From: Corynebacterium wankanglinii
GTDB lineage: Bacteria; Actinomycetota; Actinomycetes; Mycobacteriales; Mycobacteriaceae
Direction of reading: 5' to 3'
Length of the DNA: 64,000 nt
NCBI GenBank assembly: GCA_014490595.1
Contig: CP061031.1
Location: 558,001 to 622,000, forward strand
Of this stretch, positions 29,146 through 37,297 are shown one piece after another (the stretch's first letter is position 1; every line of letters begins with the position of its first letter). A model generated the notes under the pieces. That model did no database searches and was not told the origin of the DNA. It saw only the letters and a list, made by a program, of their open reading frames with translations. Position numbers and translations under genes: made by a program.

Positions 29146-29166
29146 AGATACCCACGGGCGGGGCAA

Positions 29167-29670
29167 CTACGCGGTGAAATCCTCCACGTCGACGGCCATG
29201 ACATTGTCGTGGCCGTCCACATCCGTGAAGCCGAATTTCTCGTAGCGGTGGCGCGCCCGGGCGTTGCCCGGATCCACCCACAGCGCCACTTTCGGCGCCC
29301 CCTGCCGCTTGGCCAGCTCCACGGATGCCTGCAGCAGCTTCACCGCAAGCTTGTGGCCTGCGTAGCGGTTCTCCACCGCGATGGCGATCTCGGGGATGTC
29401 GGGGGAGAGGTTCGCGTGCCCGTCGTCCGGCGATTGCCAGTAGCGCAACCACACCCCACCTGCAGGGACATCGAACTGATCGAACGCGACGATGCCGCTT
29501 TCGCGCTCCGGGTCCCACTGGCCCACATATGTCTCAGCGCCGTCGCGCTCCTCGTGGCCAACGTCGCCGTCCTCGTCGCCGAAGACGTCGGCGAGGTAGT
29601 TCAACCTTCGCAGGTACGTGCGGTCGGACTCGGTGGCTTCGCGCAGATGAAACTCAGGTGTGTAATCCAT
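29167..29670 (-). CDS. GNAT-family N-acetyltransferase
   Basis: 167 residues, MDYTPEFHLREATESDRTYL start. The GNAT core is visible as IPEIAIAVENRYAGHKLAVK (beta4 and the acetyl-CoA loop, R/Q-x-x-G-x-A equivalent YAGHKL), followed by LWVDPGNARARHRYEKFGF, the usual beta5-alpha4 segment. The acceptor is unknown. ATG 29670 is used. GTG 29676 is possible. The intergenic region to the divergent protease gene is only 23 bases, so their promoters overlap. Confidence 0.8.
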   Translation of the reverse strand: MDYTPEFHLREATESDRTYLRRLNYLADVFGDEDGDVGHEERDGAETYVGQWDPERESGIVAFDQFDVPAGGVWLRYWQSPDDGHANLSPDIPEIAIAVENRYAGHKLAVKLLQASVELAKRQGAPKVALWVDPGNARARHRYEKFGFTDVDGHDNVMAVDVEDFTA

Positions 29671-29693
29671 GCGCACCACGTTAATCTTTTCTC

Positions 29694-30586
29694 ATGCTTC
29701 GACGCATTTGCTTATCGACGTCCACCGCGTTGGCTCTAGCCACCCTCCCGAACTTCGCCGCTGCGGCAGAAGGCGGGCAACGCCGGTGGTGGGCCAAGGC
29801 GACGCTGTGGACATCGTGGGCCGGGGTATGTGCACAATCGCGTTTAACGATGCCGCTCAGGGGGTCAGCTACACCGCCGGGCACTGCGGAAAAGACGGCG
29901 ACCGGGCGATCGCGTCCGGGCCAGGGTTTCGCGCGACCGGGACGTTTTCCCCGTCGTCGGCGATGCAAAACGGCGGCACCGGCAACGACTGGGGCGTGAT
30001 CCGCTGGGCCGACGGGGTGATGCTGGGTCCGAATCGGTACTCCGGCGATGCTGTTGTCGCGCTTTCCACGCTGCGCTCCGGGGACCCGGTGTGCGTCTAC
30101 GGTGCGGCGAGCAAGCAGACCACCTGCGGCAGCTTCGCGGGGGCGATTGGCAACAACGTGTACTGGGACGGGCCGAGCGGCAGACCGGGGGATTCAGGCG
30201 GACCTGTGTGGGTGGAAGGCAAGGGCTTCCTGTCCGTCTACACGGGGGTGAGCCTCGCGGTGGGTGCCAAGGGGGTGGAAGGCCGGCTCAACCGCAGCGC
30301 CGTGCCCGCCAACGGCCCCGCTGTCAGCACAGAGGCGGAGATGGCGCTGCTCGCGCAGGCCAAACGCATAACCGCCCCAGTGGTGCACGAAGCCGCAGTG
30401 CCCGGCGGCGAGCCTGCGCCGGTGGGGGAGCGGGGCAGTTCCGGGAGCTCAGAGGCAGACAGCGCGGACATCGCCACAGTGGCGTTCATCGTGCTCGCCG
30501 GCGTGCTGCTGGCGCTGCCCGAGATTCTGAAAGCGCTGCCCGAGATTACAAACGCGCTGCCCGTCCAGGACTGGCCCATCCACTGA
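29694..30586 (+). CDS. Secreted S1-family serine protease-like protein, one apparent frameshift
   Basis: A signal peptide (MLRRICLSTSTALALATLPN, cut after AAA) is in one frame. The mature part follows in another after the loss of one G near 29778 (expected EGGATPVVGQGDAVD). The catalytic triad is visible: His in YTAGHCG, Asp in TGNDWGVIRW, Ser in RPGDSGGPV, with two possible disulfide cysteines. The C-terminus carries a Ser/Glu-rich linker and one membrane helix (IATVAFIVLAGVLLALPEIL), then a short repeat LPEILKA-LPEITNA-LP. It is probably tethered to the cell surface. The substrate is unknown. Confidence 0.8.
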
Positions 30587-30677
30587 CGGATGTAGCTGGG
30601 CGGCTGTCACATCTGTCAGTACCGCCTGGTCGGCCGGTGCCCGCGTGCGCGATGTGTCACTGGCTCGCGGGGGAGGG

Positions 30678-32468
30678 TTACTTCAGCTCCATGAGGACGG
30701 CACCCTTGTTCACTTGGCCGCCGACCTCCACGGCAAGCCCGGTGACGGTGCCGGCCTTGTGGGCCTTGACCGGGTTTTCCATCTTCATGGCTTCGAGCAC
30801 CACGAGCACGTCGCCCTCGGCGACCTCGGAGCCTTCCTCCACGTTGACCTTGATCACCGAGGCCTGCATGGGGGCGGCCACCGCGTCGCCCGAGACCGCT
30901 GCCTTGCCGGCGCGGCGCTTCTTCGGCTTGCGCTTGGCGGGGCCGGCTGCGACGAGCTCCTCTGGCAGGGCGACCTCGATGCGGCGCCCGTCCACCTCCA
31001 CGGCAAAGGTGCGGCGAGCTGGGGCCTCGGTGTCGGTTTCGGGCTCAGCGTCCTCGCTCGACCCGGCGGTGGCCGGCAGCTGGCCGTCCCATTCTTCCTC
31101 GATCCAGCGGGTGTATATGCCGAAGCCGTCCTCGCCGCCCACGAAGGCAGGGTTGCCCAGGATCGCCCGGTGGAACGGGATCACGGTAGGGAAGCCGGCC
31201 ACCACGTATTCGCCGAGCGCGCGGCGGGCCCGCTCAATGGCCTGTTGGCGGGTTTCCCCGGTGACGATGAGCTTGGCCAGCATGGAGTCGAACTGGCCGC
31301 CGATCACGGAACCGGCGCGCACTCCGGAATCCACGCGCACGCCCGGGCCCGCAGGCTCGGCGTAGGCGGTGACTGTGCCCGGTGCCGGCATGAAATTCGC
31401 GGCTGGATCCTCGCCGTTGATGCGGAATTCGATTGCGTGGCCGTGGGGGGCGGGATCGGCGTCGATACGCAACTGCTCGCCGCGGGCGATGCGGAACTGC
31501 TCGCGCACCAAGTCGACGCCCGTGGTGGCCTCGGTGACGGGGTGCTCCACCTGGAGACGGGTGTTGACCTCCAAGAACGAGATCAGCCCGTCGGAGCTCA
31601 CGAGGTACTCCACCGTGCCCGCGCCGTAGTAGCCCGCCTCGCGGCAGATCGCCTTCGCTGAGGCGTGGATGCTATCGCGCTGTTCGTCGGTGAGGAAGGG
31701 GGCCGGGGCCTCCTCCACCAGCTTTTGAAAGCGGCGCTGCAGGGAGCAGTCACGCGTGCCCACGACTACAACGTTGCCGTGCTGGTCCGCCAGCACCTGG
31801 GCCTCCACATGGCGCGCCTTATCCAGGTAGCGCTCCACGAAGCACTCACCTCGGCCGAATGCCGCGGTGGCCTCCCGGGTAGCAGATTCGTACAGCTCCG
31901 GGATCTCCTCGCGCGTGTATGCCACCTTCATGCCGCGGCCGCCGCCGCCGTACGCCGCCTTGATAGCCACCGGTAGTCCGTGCTCGTCCGCGAACGCGAC
32001 TACCTCGTCGGGGCCGGAGACCGGGTCTTTCGTGCCCGGTGCCATCGGGGCCTGGGCGGCCTCCGCAATGTGGCGGGCGGTGACCTTGTCGCCGAGGGCA
32101 GCAATCGCTTCGGGGGAGGGGCCGATCCAGGTCAGGCCGGCGTCGATGACCTTCTGCGCGAACTCCGCGTTCTCGGAGAGGAAGCCGTAGCCGGGGTGTA
32201 TCGCGTCTGCACCGGACTTCTGCGCTGCCGCGATGATTTTGTCCATGTCCAGGTAGCTCTCCGCGGCGGTCGTGCCACCGAGCGCGAAGGCTTCATCTGC
32301 TAACTGCACAAACGGCGCGTCCGCGTCCGGCTCGGCGTACACGGCGACAGACGCTAAACCCTCGTCTAGACAGGCGCGGATGACGCGCACGGCGATCTCG
32401 CCGCGGTTGGCCACCAGCACCTTGGTCACGCTGTTGGGCAGGTCAGTGGTCGCTGCAGTGGTAGGCAC
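30678..32468 (-). CDS. accBC: Acyl-CoA carboxylase alpha subunit (biotin carboxylase + BCCP)
   Basis: 596 residues. It carboxylates its own biotin and hands CO2 to the beta subunits for malonyl-CoA and other acyl-CoA products, and so supports fatty-acid and mycolate synthesis. N-terminal [23 protein letters not shown]-grasp [23 protein letters not shown], an alanine-rich linker, then BCCP with biotin-Lys562 in AMKM. GTG 32468 start. The upstream region contains a tandem 11-base repeat. Its partners AccD and AccE and the biotin ligase BirA are encoded 5-10 kb away. Confidence 0.96.
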   Translation of the reverse strand: MPTTAATTDLPNSVTKVLVANRGEIAVRVIRACLDEGLASVAVYAEPDADAPFVQLADEAFALGGTTAAESYLDMDKIIAAAQKSGADAIHPGYGFLSENAEFAQKVIDAGLTWIGPSPEAIAALGDKVTARHIAEAAQAPMAPGTKDPVSGPDEVVAFADEHGLPVAIKAAYGGGGRGMKVAYTREEIPELYESATREATAAFGRGECFVERYLDKARHVEAQVLADQHGNVVVVGTRDCSLQRRFQKLVEEAPAPFLTDEQRDSIHASAKAICREAGYYGAGTVEYLVSSDGLISFLEVNTRLQVEHPVTEATTGVDLVREQFRIARGEQLRIDADPAPHGHAIEFRINGEDPAANFMPAPGTVTAYAEPAGPGVRVDSGVRAGSVIGGQFDSMLAKLIVTGETRQQAIERARRALGEYVVAGFPTVIPFHRAILGNPAFVGGEDGFGIYTRWIEEEWDGQLPATAGSSEDAEPETDTEAPARRTFAVEVDGRRIEVALPEELVAAGPAKRKPKKRRAGKAAVSGDAVAAPMQASVIKVNVEEGSEVAEGDVLVVLEAMKMENPVKAHKAGTVTGLAVEVGGQVNKGAVLMELK

Positions 32469-32506
32469 GAAGCAATCCCGTCCTTCAATCGGAAAAATTA
32501 ACCGTT

Positions 32507-32528
32507 ACAAACGTCGGACAAACGTCGC
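32507..32528 (-). promoter_or_regulatory. Tandem 11-base repeat upstream of accBC
   Basis: ACAAACGTCGG and ACAAACGTCGC stand head to tail, 39 bases before the accBC start codon and inside the promoter region. Direct repeats one helix turn apart suit a dimeric activator or repressor. A lipid regulator such as FasR is a guess. I cannot confirm its consensus. Confidence 0.45.
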
Positions 32529-32559
32529 ACCATGTTACAGCGCGTGCCCGCCGGGGCGG

Positions 32560-33471
32560 CTATTCTCCCGCCACCCCGGATGAGCCTGCGCCGGCTGAGG
32601 CGTGCTCGCCCGCCCCTTTCGCCACCGGCATGCGGACCATGTTGCCCCACTCTGCCCAGGAGCCGTCGTAGAGCGCGACGTTGGTGAACCCCAAAATGTG
32701 CTTGAGCACGTACCAGGTATGGGAGTAACTCTCGCCGAGCTGGCAGTACACCACGGTCTCAGCGTCTTTGTCGAAGTCCTCGTAGATGGCCCTGATGTCC
32801 TCCAGCGGCCGGAAGCGGGCGTTGGGGAACACGGATCGGCCCCACGGCACGTTCACGGCGCCAGGGATATGCCCCTGGCGCAGCGACGGGGCGGCAATGG
32901 AGGCTGCATTGGAGTCTTCGCCCAGGTAGGCGGGGGCGGGACGTGCGTCGATAAGCTGGGTCGGCTTTTGCTTGAGCAACTCGCCCGCAAACGAGCGGAA
33001 GGGGGCGTCTTCGCGCTCCACCAACCGATAGTCGGAGCGGGGATAGGCACGGCAAACGACGTCTATCGCGCTCCTCGCCCATCCACGCATCGCGACCGCC
33101 GCCGTCGAGCAAGCGCACATCCGGGTGGCCGAACAGCTCGAACACCCAGGCGGTATAGGCCGCCCACCAGTTGGAGGAGTCGCCGTAGACCACCACGGTG
33201 TCGTCCCGGCTGATGCCGCGGGAACGCATGAGCTCGGCGAACGCCTCGCCGTCGATAAAGTCGCGCACGAGAGATCGTTCAAGTCGCGCTTCCAGTCGAT
33301 GCGTACGGCACCGGGGATGTGGCCGATGTCGTAGAGGAACGCGTCCTCGTCGCTTTCCACCACCTTCAAACCCGGCACGCCCAAACGGGCGGACAACCAT
33401 GCCGCGGAAACAAACTTCTCCGGGTGCGCGTACTGCTGGAACTGGGGGGTGTCGTCGAGCTCGATGCCCAT
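32560..33471 (-). CDS. sseA: Thiosulfate/3-mercaptopyruvate sulfurtransferase (two rhodanese domains), two apparent frameshifts
   Basis: About 300 residues. The N-terminal rhodanese domain ([20 protein letters not shown]) is inactive. The C-terminal domain has the active-site loop [12 protein letters not shown] with the persulfide Cys. It transfers sulfane sulfur from thiosulfate or mercaptopyruvate. Frames change near 33270 and return near 33065. The middle part ([34 protein letters not shown]) is perfectly colinear, so the breaks are probably sequence errors. The start ATG 33471 follows GAAAGG. Orthologues adjoin accBC in other corynebacteria. Confidence 0.88.
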   Translation of the reverse strand: MGIELDDTPQFQQYAHPEKFVSAAWLSARLGVPGLKVVESDEDAFLYDIGHIPGAVRIDWKRDLNDLSCATLSTARRSPSSCVPAASAGTTPWWSTATPPTGGRPIPPGCSSCSATRMCACSTAAVAMRGWARSAIDVVCRAYPRSDYRLVEREDAPFRSFAGELLKQKPTQLIDARPAPAYLGEDSNAASIAAPSLRQGHIPGAVNVPWGRSVFPNARFRPLEDIRAIYEDFDKDAETVVYCQLGESYSHTWYVLKHILGFTNVALYDGSWAEWGNMVRMPVAKGAGEHASAGAGSSGVAGE

Positions 33472-33781
33472 GCCGGCAACCTTTCTTCTCGCCCGTGTTC
33501 GCGCGGGACCTACTCGCGCGGATCCGCCACTTGCTGGCGGGTACTAAACCACCGCCAACGATACAGAAACGGACGCGGTGCGCCGGACATGTGTGGCCGA
33601 AATATTCGGAGATGTGAACTTGCACACTATCAAATCCCTCACCCGGTAGAACTCACTGCCGGGGGTTAAAGTCGAAGACAAGAACACACAGGTTGCGGCC
33701 AGTTTGTTCTGGGTATCTGCACTGCCCCGGCGGCGCGTCAACGCGCATGGAACGGGGCGTAATTTACGAAAGGGACCAACC
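33472..33781. other. Intergenic region between sseA and the Cj0069-family gene
   Basis: Divergent promoters must lie here. A ribosome site (AAAGGGACC) belongs to the gene at 33782. No other coding frame with a start signal, no RNA gene and no strong hairpin is seen. Confidence 0.5.
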
Positions 33782-34845
33782 GTGCACAAGGCGATTGTTG
33801 TCTTCGAGGTCGAAGGCGGCTCCGACAAGTCCTTCGACGGCCACCGCAAGGACACCATGCCCATCGTTAACGCGATCAAGGACAAGGGCTGGCACTCCGA
33901 GGTTGTCTACTTCCGCCCCGAGTGGAGCGACGACCTGTTCACTACGTCTCCGAGAACTTCGACGCGTACATCTCCCGCGTGAACCCGGGCAACATCCCGG
34001 GCGGCGAGAAGGGCTACTTCGACCTGCTGACCCGCCTGTCCGAGGCCGGCCTGGTGGGCATGTCCACGCCGGAGGAGATGGTTTCCTACGGCGCCAAGGA
34101 CGCCCTGGTCAAGCTGAACAAGACCGACCTCGTGCCGGAGGACACCGCCGCGTACTACGACGTCGAGTCCTTCCACAACACGTTCCCGACGTCGCTGTCC
34201 TACGGCGAGCGCGTGCTCAAGCAGAACCGTGGCTCCACCGGCTCCGGCATCTGGCGCGTCCGCCTCGCAGACGAGTCCCTGGCCGAGTCCGTCGAGCCGG
34301 GCACCGCCCTGCCGCTGGACACCAAGCTCAAGTGCACCGAGGCCGTGGACAACCACACCGAGGAGCGCGAGCTGGGCGAGTTCATGGACTTCTGCGACCA
34401 GTACATCGTGGGCGACAACGGCATGCTCGTGGACATGCGCTTCATGCCGCGCATCGTCGAAGGCGAGATCCGCATCCTGCTCGTCGGCCCGCACCCGGTC
34501 TTCGTCGTGCACAAGAAGCCGGCCGAGGGCGGCGACGCGTTCTCCGCAACCCTGTTCTCCGGCGCGAAGTACACCTACCAGAAGCCGGAAGAGTGGCAGG
34601 AGCTCGTCGACATGTTCGCCGAGGCCCGCCCGGTCATCGCCGAAAACCTCGGCGGCGACAACATCCCGCTGATCTGGACCGCGGACTTCATGCTCGCCGA
34701 CGACGATGAGACCGGCGAGGACACCTACGTCCTCGGCGAGATCAACTGCTCCTGCGCGTCGGCTTCACCTCCGAGCTGGACATGGGCATCCAGGAGATGG
34801 TGGCAGACGAGGCCATCAAGCGCGTCGAGGAGAAAAAACGCCTAA
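33782..34845 (+). CDS. Cj0069-family protein, apparent frameshifts
   Basis: About 350 residues, GTG 33782 behind AAAGGG. The first 50 codons (HKAIVVFEVEGGSDKSFDGH) are in one frame. A C is missing near 33943 (DDLFHYVSENFDAYIS expected). The next 270 codons are open (RLSEAGLVGMSTPEEMVSYG, NRGSTGSGIWRVRLADE, FVVHKKPAEGGDAFSATLF). A further slip lies near 34752, then GFTSELDMGIQEMVADEAI continues to the end. The overall layout recalls ATP-grasp ligases (N-terminal binding fold, central GSTGSGIW loop, GEINCSC near the end), but the family has no established reaction. The exact C-terminus is uncertain by a few codons. Confidence 0.75.
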
Positions 34846-34869
34846 GCACTTCTTGCTTATCGACGTCTC

Positions 34870-34920
34870 AAGCCACCACCGCCCCGGTCCCTCCCACGTT
34901 GGACCGGGGCGGTGGTGCTT
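34870..34920 (+). terminator. Very stable stem-loop after the Cj0069-family gene
   Basis: ACCACCGCCCCGGTCC and GGACCGGGGCGGTGGT form a perfect 16-bp stem with a 10-base loop, extended by AAGC/GCTT with one bulge. It lies 25 bases after the stop codon. No long T-tract follows. Confidence 0.75.
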
Positions 34921-34948
34921 TGGCGGTGGTGCTTTGGCGGTGGTGCTT
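34908..34948 (+). repeat. Three tandem copies of GGCGGTGGTGCTTT
   Basis: A 14-base unit is repeated three times, the last copy one base shorter. The first copy is the right arm of the terminator stem, so the array looks like slippage duplication of a terminator arm. Confidence 0.85.
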
Positions 34949-35022
34949 GTAAAAATCCACACCCCACCGACAAAAGCCCAGGTCGGCACCCCGCGTGAAG
35001 GCGTCTGGTGCGGATTTTTACA
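34948..35022. repeat. 75-base element with 16-base terminal inverted repeats
   Basis: TGTAAAAATCCACACC (34948-34963) and GGTGCGGATTTTTACA (35007-35022) are inverted copies with one mismatch. Inside is a smaller pair, CCGAC/GTCGG. The element starts exactly where the tandem repeat ends. It resembles a REP/MITE-like palindromic unit. No gene is in it. Confidence 0.7.
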
Positions 35023-35194
35023 AAACCCGGCCTCCACGCCGCGCCCCTGCTGCCCGTAACAGTTGACAACACCCGCGTTCCCGTCGGTGCCGACCGGGTG
35101 TTTTGCGTACTCTTACTACCCGGCTTGCCCCAGCAGGCGCACCGTCGCCGGTCTATGGTTATTGTGTTCAACCCCAAAGACGCAAGGAGCTCCC

Positions 35195-36013
35195 ATGTCC
35201 ACGCCCTACAACCCGAACCACACTCCGGACCCGGACGACGACCAGACCGGCACCTCCAGCGACCTCACCCGGCGATACCAGCGCCACCAGCGACAGCGAG
35301 ACCAGCTCCACCAACGAGACCAGCTCCACCAACGAGACCAGCTCCACCGGCGATACCAGCTCCACCAACGAGACCGGCAGCTTCGGCGCCCACTCCGACC
35401 AAGCCGAGAGCCAGAGCAGCTACCCGAGCTATGGCCAGTACCCGTCGGTGCAGCCACAGCACGGCGAGAACCAGTACGGGCAGCAGGGCCAGTACTCCCA
35501 GGCCCAGTACGGCCAGAGCCAGTACAGCCAGCAGAGCTACACCCAGCCGCAGTACGGGCAGGGCCAGTACGGGCAGGGCAGTACGGCCAGCAGGCCCAGT
35601 ACGGGCAGTTCCCCCAGGCCGGCACCCAGCAGTACGACCAGTCGCAGTACGGCTACGGCAAGCCGCGAAGTCGGGCAGGGCAACGGCTTCTTCAACGCGC
35701 TGTTCGACCTGTCCTTCAGCCGCTACATCACCGTCGACTTCATGCGCGTGATCTACGCGATCTCGCTCGGCCTCATCGTCCTCGCGTGGGTGGCTGGCCT
35801 GCTGTTCTCCTTCGCTGGCTTCGGCGACAGCTTCGGCGGGGCATGCTGATGCTCGTGGGGTTCCTCATCTTCGGCACCCTCGCCGCGTTCATCGCGGTGG
35901 TGGTTACGCGCATCACGCTGGAGTTCTACGTCTCGCTGGTGAAGACGGCGCAGAACACCTCGAAGCTGGTTGAGCTTGAGGAGAGCGCACAGCGCAGCAC
36001 AACGCAGCGCTAA
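35195..36013 (+). CDS. DUF4282 membrane protein with Thr/Ser- and YGQ-rich low-complexity N-terminus, several apparent frameshifts
   Basis: ATG 35195 behind AAGGAG. The start is MSTPYNPNHTPDPDDD. Next comes a Ser/Thr/Asn/Glu-rich stretch (repeats of ETSSTN), then a Tyr/Gly/Gln-rich stretch with many QYGQ units. The conserved DUF4282 domain follows (FFNALFDLSFSRYITVDFMR) with two membrane helices (IYAISLGLIVLAWVAGLLFS, GFLIFGTLAAFIAVVVTRIT) and a cytoplasmic tail. The frame shifts near 35265, 35582, 35670 and 35840, all within repetitive or G/C-run sequence. The domain's role is unknown. The low-complexity part is likely disordered. Confidence 0.75.
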   Translation: MSTPYNPNHTPDPDDDQTGTSSDLTRRYQRHQRQRDQLHQRDQLHQRDQLHRRYQLHQRDRQLRRPLRPSREPEQLPELWPVPVGAATARREPVRAAGPVLPGPVRPEPVQPAELHPAAVRAGPVRAGQYGQQAQYGQFPQAGTQQYDQSQYGYGKPRSRAGQRLLQRAVRPVLQPLHHRRLHARDLRDLARPHRPRVGGWPAVLLRWLRRQLRRGMLMLVGFLIFGTLAAFIAVVVTRITLEFYVSLVKTAQNTSKLVELEESAQRSTTQR

Positions 36014-36047
36014 AAGCGCAGCGCAGAACTATCAGCGCAGCGCAGCG

Positions 36048-36458
36048 CTACTCGTCCGCTGCCGCCAGGAGCGTTTCCACCGACTGCGGGTCGGCGTCGG
36101 AAAGCATCTGGCGGCAGCGGTCGTATTCCGCCTGGTCGCCGATCGCCTTCGAGGCGAGCGCCAGCATCGCGATGGCCTTGAGCACGCCCTGGTTCGGCTC
36201 GTGCGAGGCCGGCACCGGGCCCCAGCCCTTCCAGCCGTTGGCGCGCAGCCGGTCGAGGGAGCGGTGGTAGCCCGTGCGGGCGTAGGCGTAGGCGACGAGC
36301 TGGTCGCCGTCCGACAGCTCGCGTTCGGCGCGGGCGGCCCACACGGCGGGGGAGTCGGGGTGGGCGAGCGCGGTGGCGTCGGCAAGGAGGTCCTCGCCGG
36401 CGGCCGGGTCAGCGGGCAGCTCGATGGGCTTGGGGGCGAGCATGTCGTTGATTTCCAT
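36048..36458 (-). CDS. DUF3151-family protein
   Basis: 136 residues, MEINDMLAPKPIELPADPAA start. A helical, TPR-like protein conserved in actinobacteria. The segment VAYAYARTGYHRSLDRLRAN and the following NGWKGWGPVPASHEPNQGVL are the family hallmark. Cytoplasmic, with no signal peptide. Function unknown. It is the last gene of a leftward group after accD-accE-maf but separated from maf by 44 bases. Its end faces the DUF4282 gene, and short CAGCGCAGCGC repeats lie between them. Confidence 0.85.
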   Translation of the reverse strand: MEINDMLAPKPIELPADPAAGEDLLADATALAHPDSPAVWAARAERELSDGDQLVAYAYARTGYHRSLDRLRANGWKGWGPVPASHEPNQGVLKAIAMLALASKAIGDQAEYDRCRQMLSDADPQSVETLLAAADE

Positions 36459-36502
36459 GCGCGCCAGGCTACCCGCCGACTGCATCCGCCATACGCAGTC
36501 CG

Positions 36503-37093
36503 CTATGCCCAGAAGTCCGAGGCGTCGAGCCCGAAACGGTACAGGCAGCGCCGCAGCAGCGGCATGGAAAGGCCGATGACGCTGGTGGGGTCGCCGTCGA
36601 TGGAGTCGATGAACCAGCTGCCCAGCGCCTCCAGCGTGAACGCGCCGGCGCATTCGAGTGGCTGGCCGGAAGCTGCGTAGGCCTCAATGTCTGCGTCGGA
36701 GGCGTCGCCGAAGCGGATGGTGGTGGAGATGGTGTCCACCACCCACTCCCCGCCGAACCAGACTGCGTGGCCGGTGAGCAGTTGCGCCTGCTTGCCGCGT
36801 TGTGCCTTCCAGCGCTCGATGGTCGCCTCCACGGTGTGGGGCTTGCCTAACAGTTCACCGTCGAGCAGCAGCATGGAGTCGCAGCCAACCACCACGTCGT
36901 CCGGGTATTCCGGCACGACCACCTCGGCCTTGGCGCGGGCGAGGGTGGATACGGTGGTGGTCGGAGGGGCGTCGTGAAGCGAGGCGATCACCGTGTCCTC
37001 ATCGATGTGGGCGGGCCGCAAGACGGGTGTGACGCCGCCTTGCTCCAGCAGCATGCGCCTCGACGGCGACTGCGACGCCAGCACCAGGCGCAT
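36503..37093 (-). CDS. maf: Maf-family nucleotide pyrophosphatase
   Basis: 196 residues. House-cleaning enzyme that hydrolyses non-canonical nucleoside triphosphates. The signature LASQSPSRRMLLEQ at the N-terminus and VVGCDSMLLLDGELLGKP with the catalytic Asp are present. DGDPTSVIGLSMPLL near the end completes the fold. The ATG overlaps the stop of accE by one base (TGATG), so translation is coupled. The same gene order is usual in mycolic-acid bacteria. Confidence 0.93.
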   Translation of the reverse strand: MRLVLASQSPSRRMLLEQGGVTPVLRPAHIDEDTVIASLHDAPPTTTVSTLARAKAEVVVPEYPDDVVVGCDSMLLLDGELLGKPHTVEATIERWKAQRGKQAQLLTGHAVWFGGEWVVDTISTTIRFGDASDADIEAYAASGQPLECAGAFTLEALGSWFIDSIDGDPTSVIGLSMPLLRRCLYRFGLDASDFWA

Positions 37094-37278
37094 CAGAAGT
37101 ACGCCGCCGAGTCGAATGCGTGCGGGTTGAACGCGGTGGCCGGGTGCGCGGTGCCCCAAATATTGGCGTCCGCCTGCACGCCTGCGGTCTTGCGCTCGCG
37201 CTGGAGCTGCTCCAACACCTGGGAAAGCGCGGCGAGCTCCGCCTCGGTGGGGTTGCCCTTGAGTACCTGAATGTCCAC
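37093..37278 (-). CDS. accE: Acyl-CoA carboxylase epsilon subunit
   Basis: 61 residues. An N-terminal helix (TEAELAALSQVLEQLQRE) and a C-terminal segment (ADANIWGTAHPATAFNPHAF) match the small AccE subunit that helps assemble the actinobacterial acyl-CoA carboxylase. It lies 19 bases after accD and overlaps maf by one base, so all three are one operon. Confidence 0.88.
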   Translation of the reverse strand: MDIQVLKGNPTEAELAALSQVLEQLQRERKTAGVQADANIWGTAHPATAFNPHAFDSAAYF

Positions 37279-37297
37279 GTCAGCCTCCTTGCCGTGG

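Noticed and set aside
34816-35177. Minus-strand frames containing VWIFTSTT- and GCGFLQA-like segments
   Set aside because: They arise from the palindromic element and tandem repeats and have no start signals.
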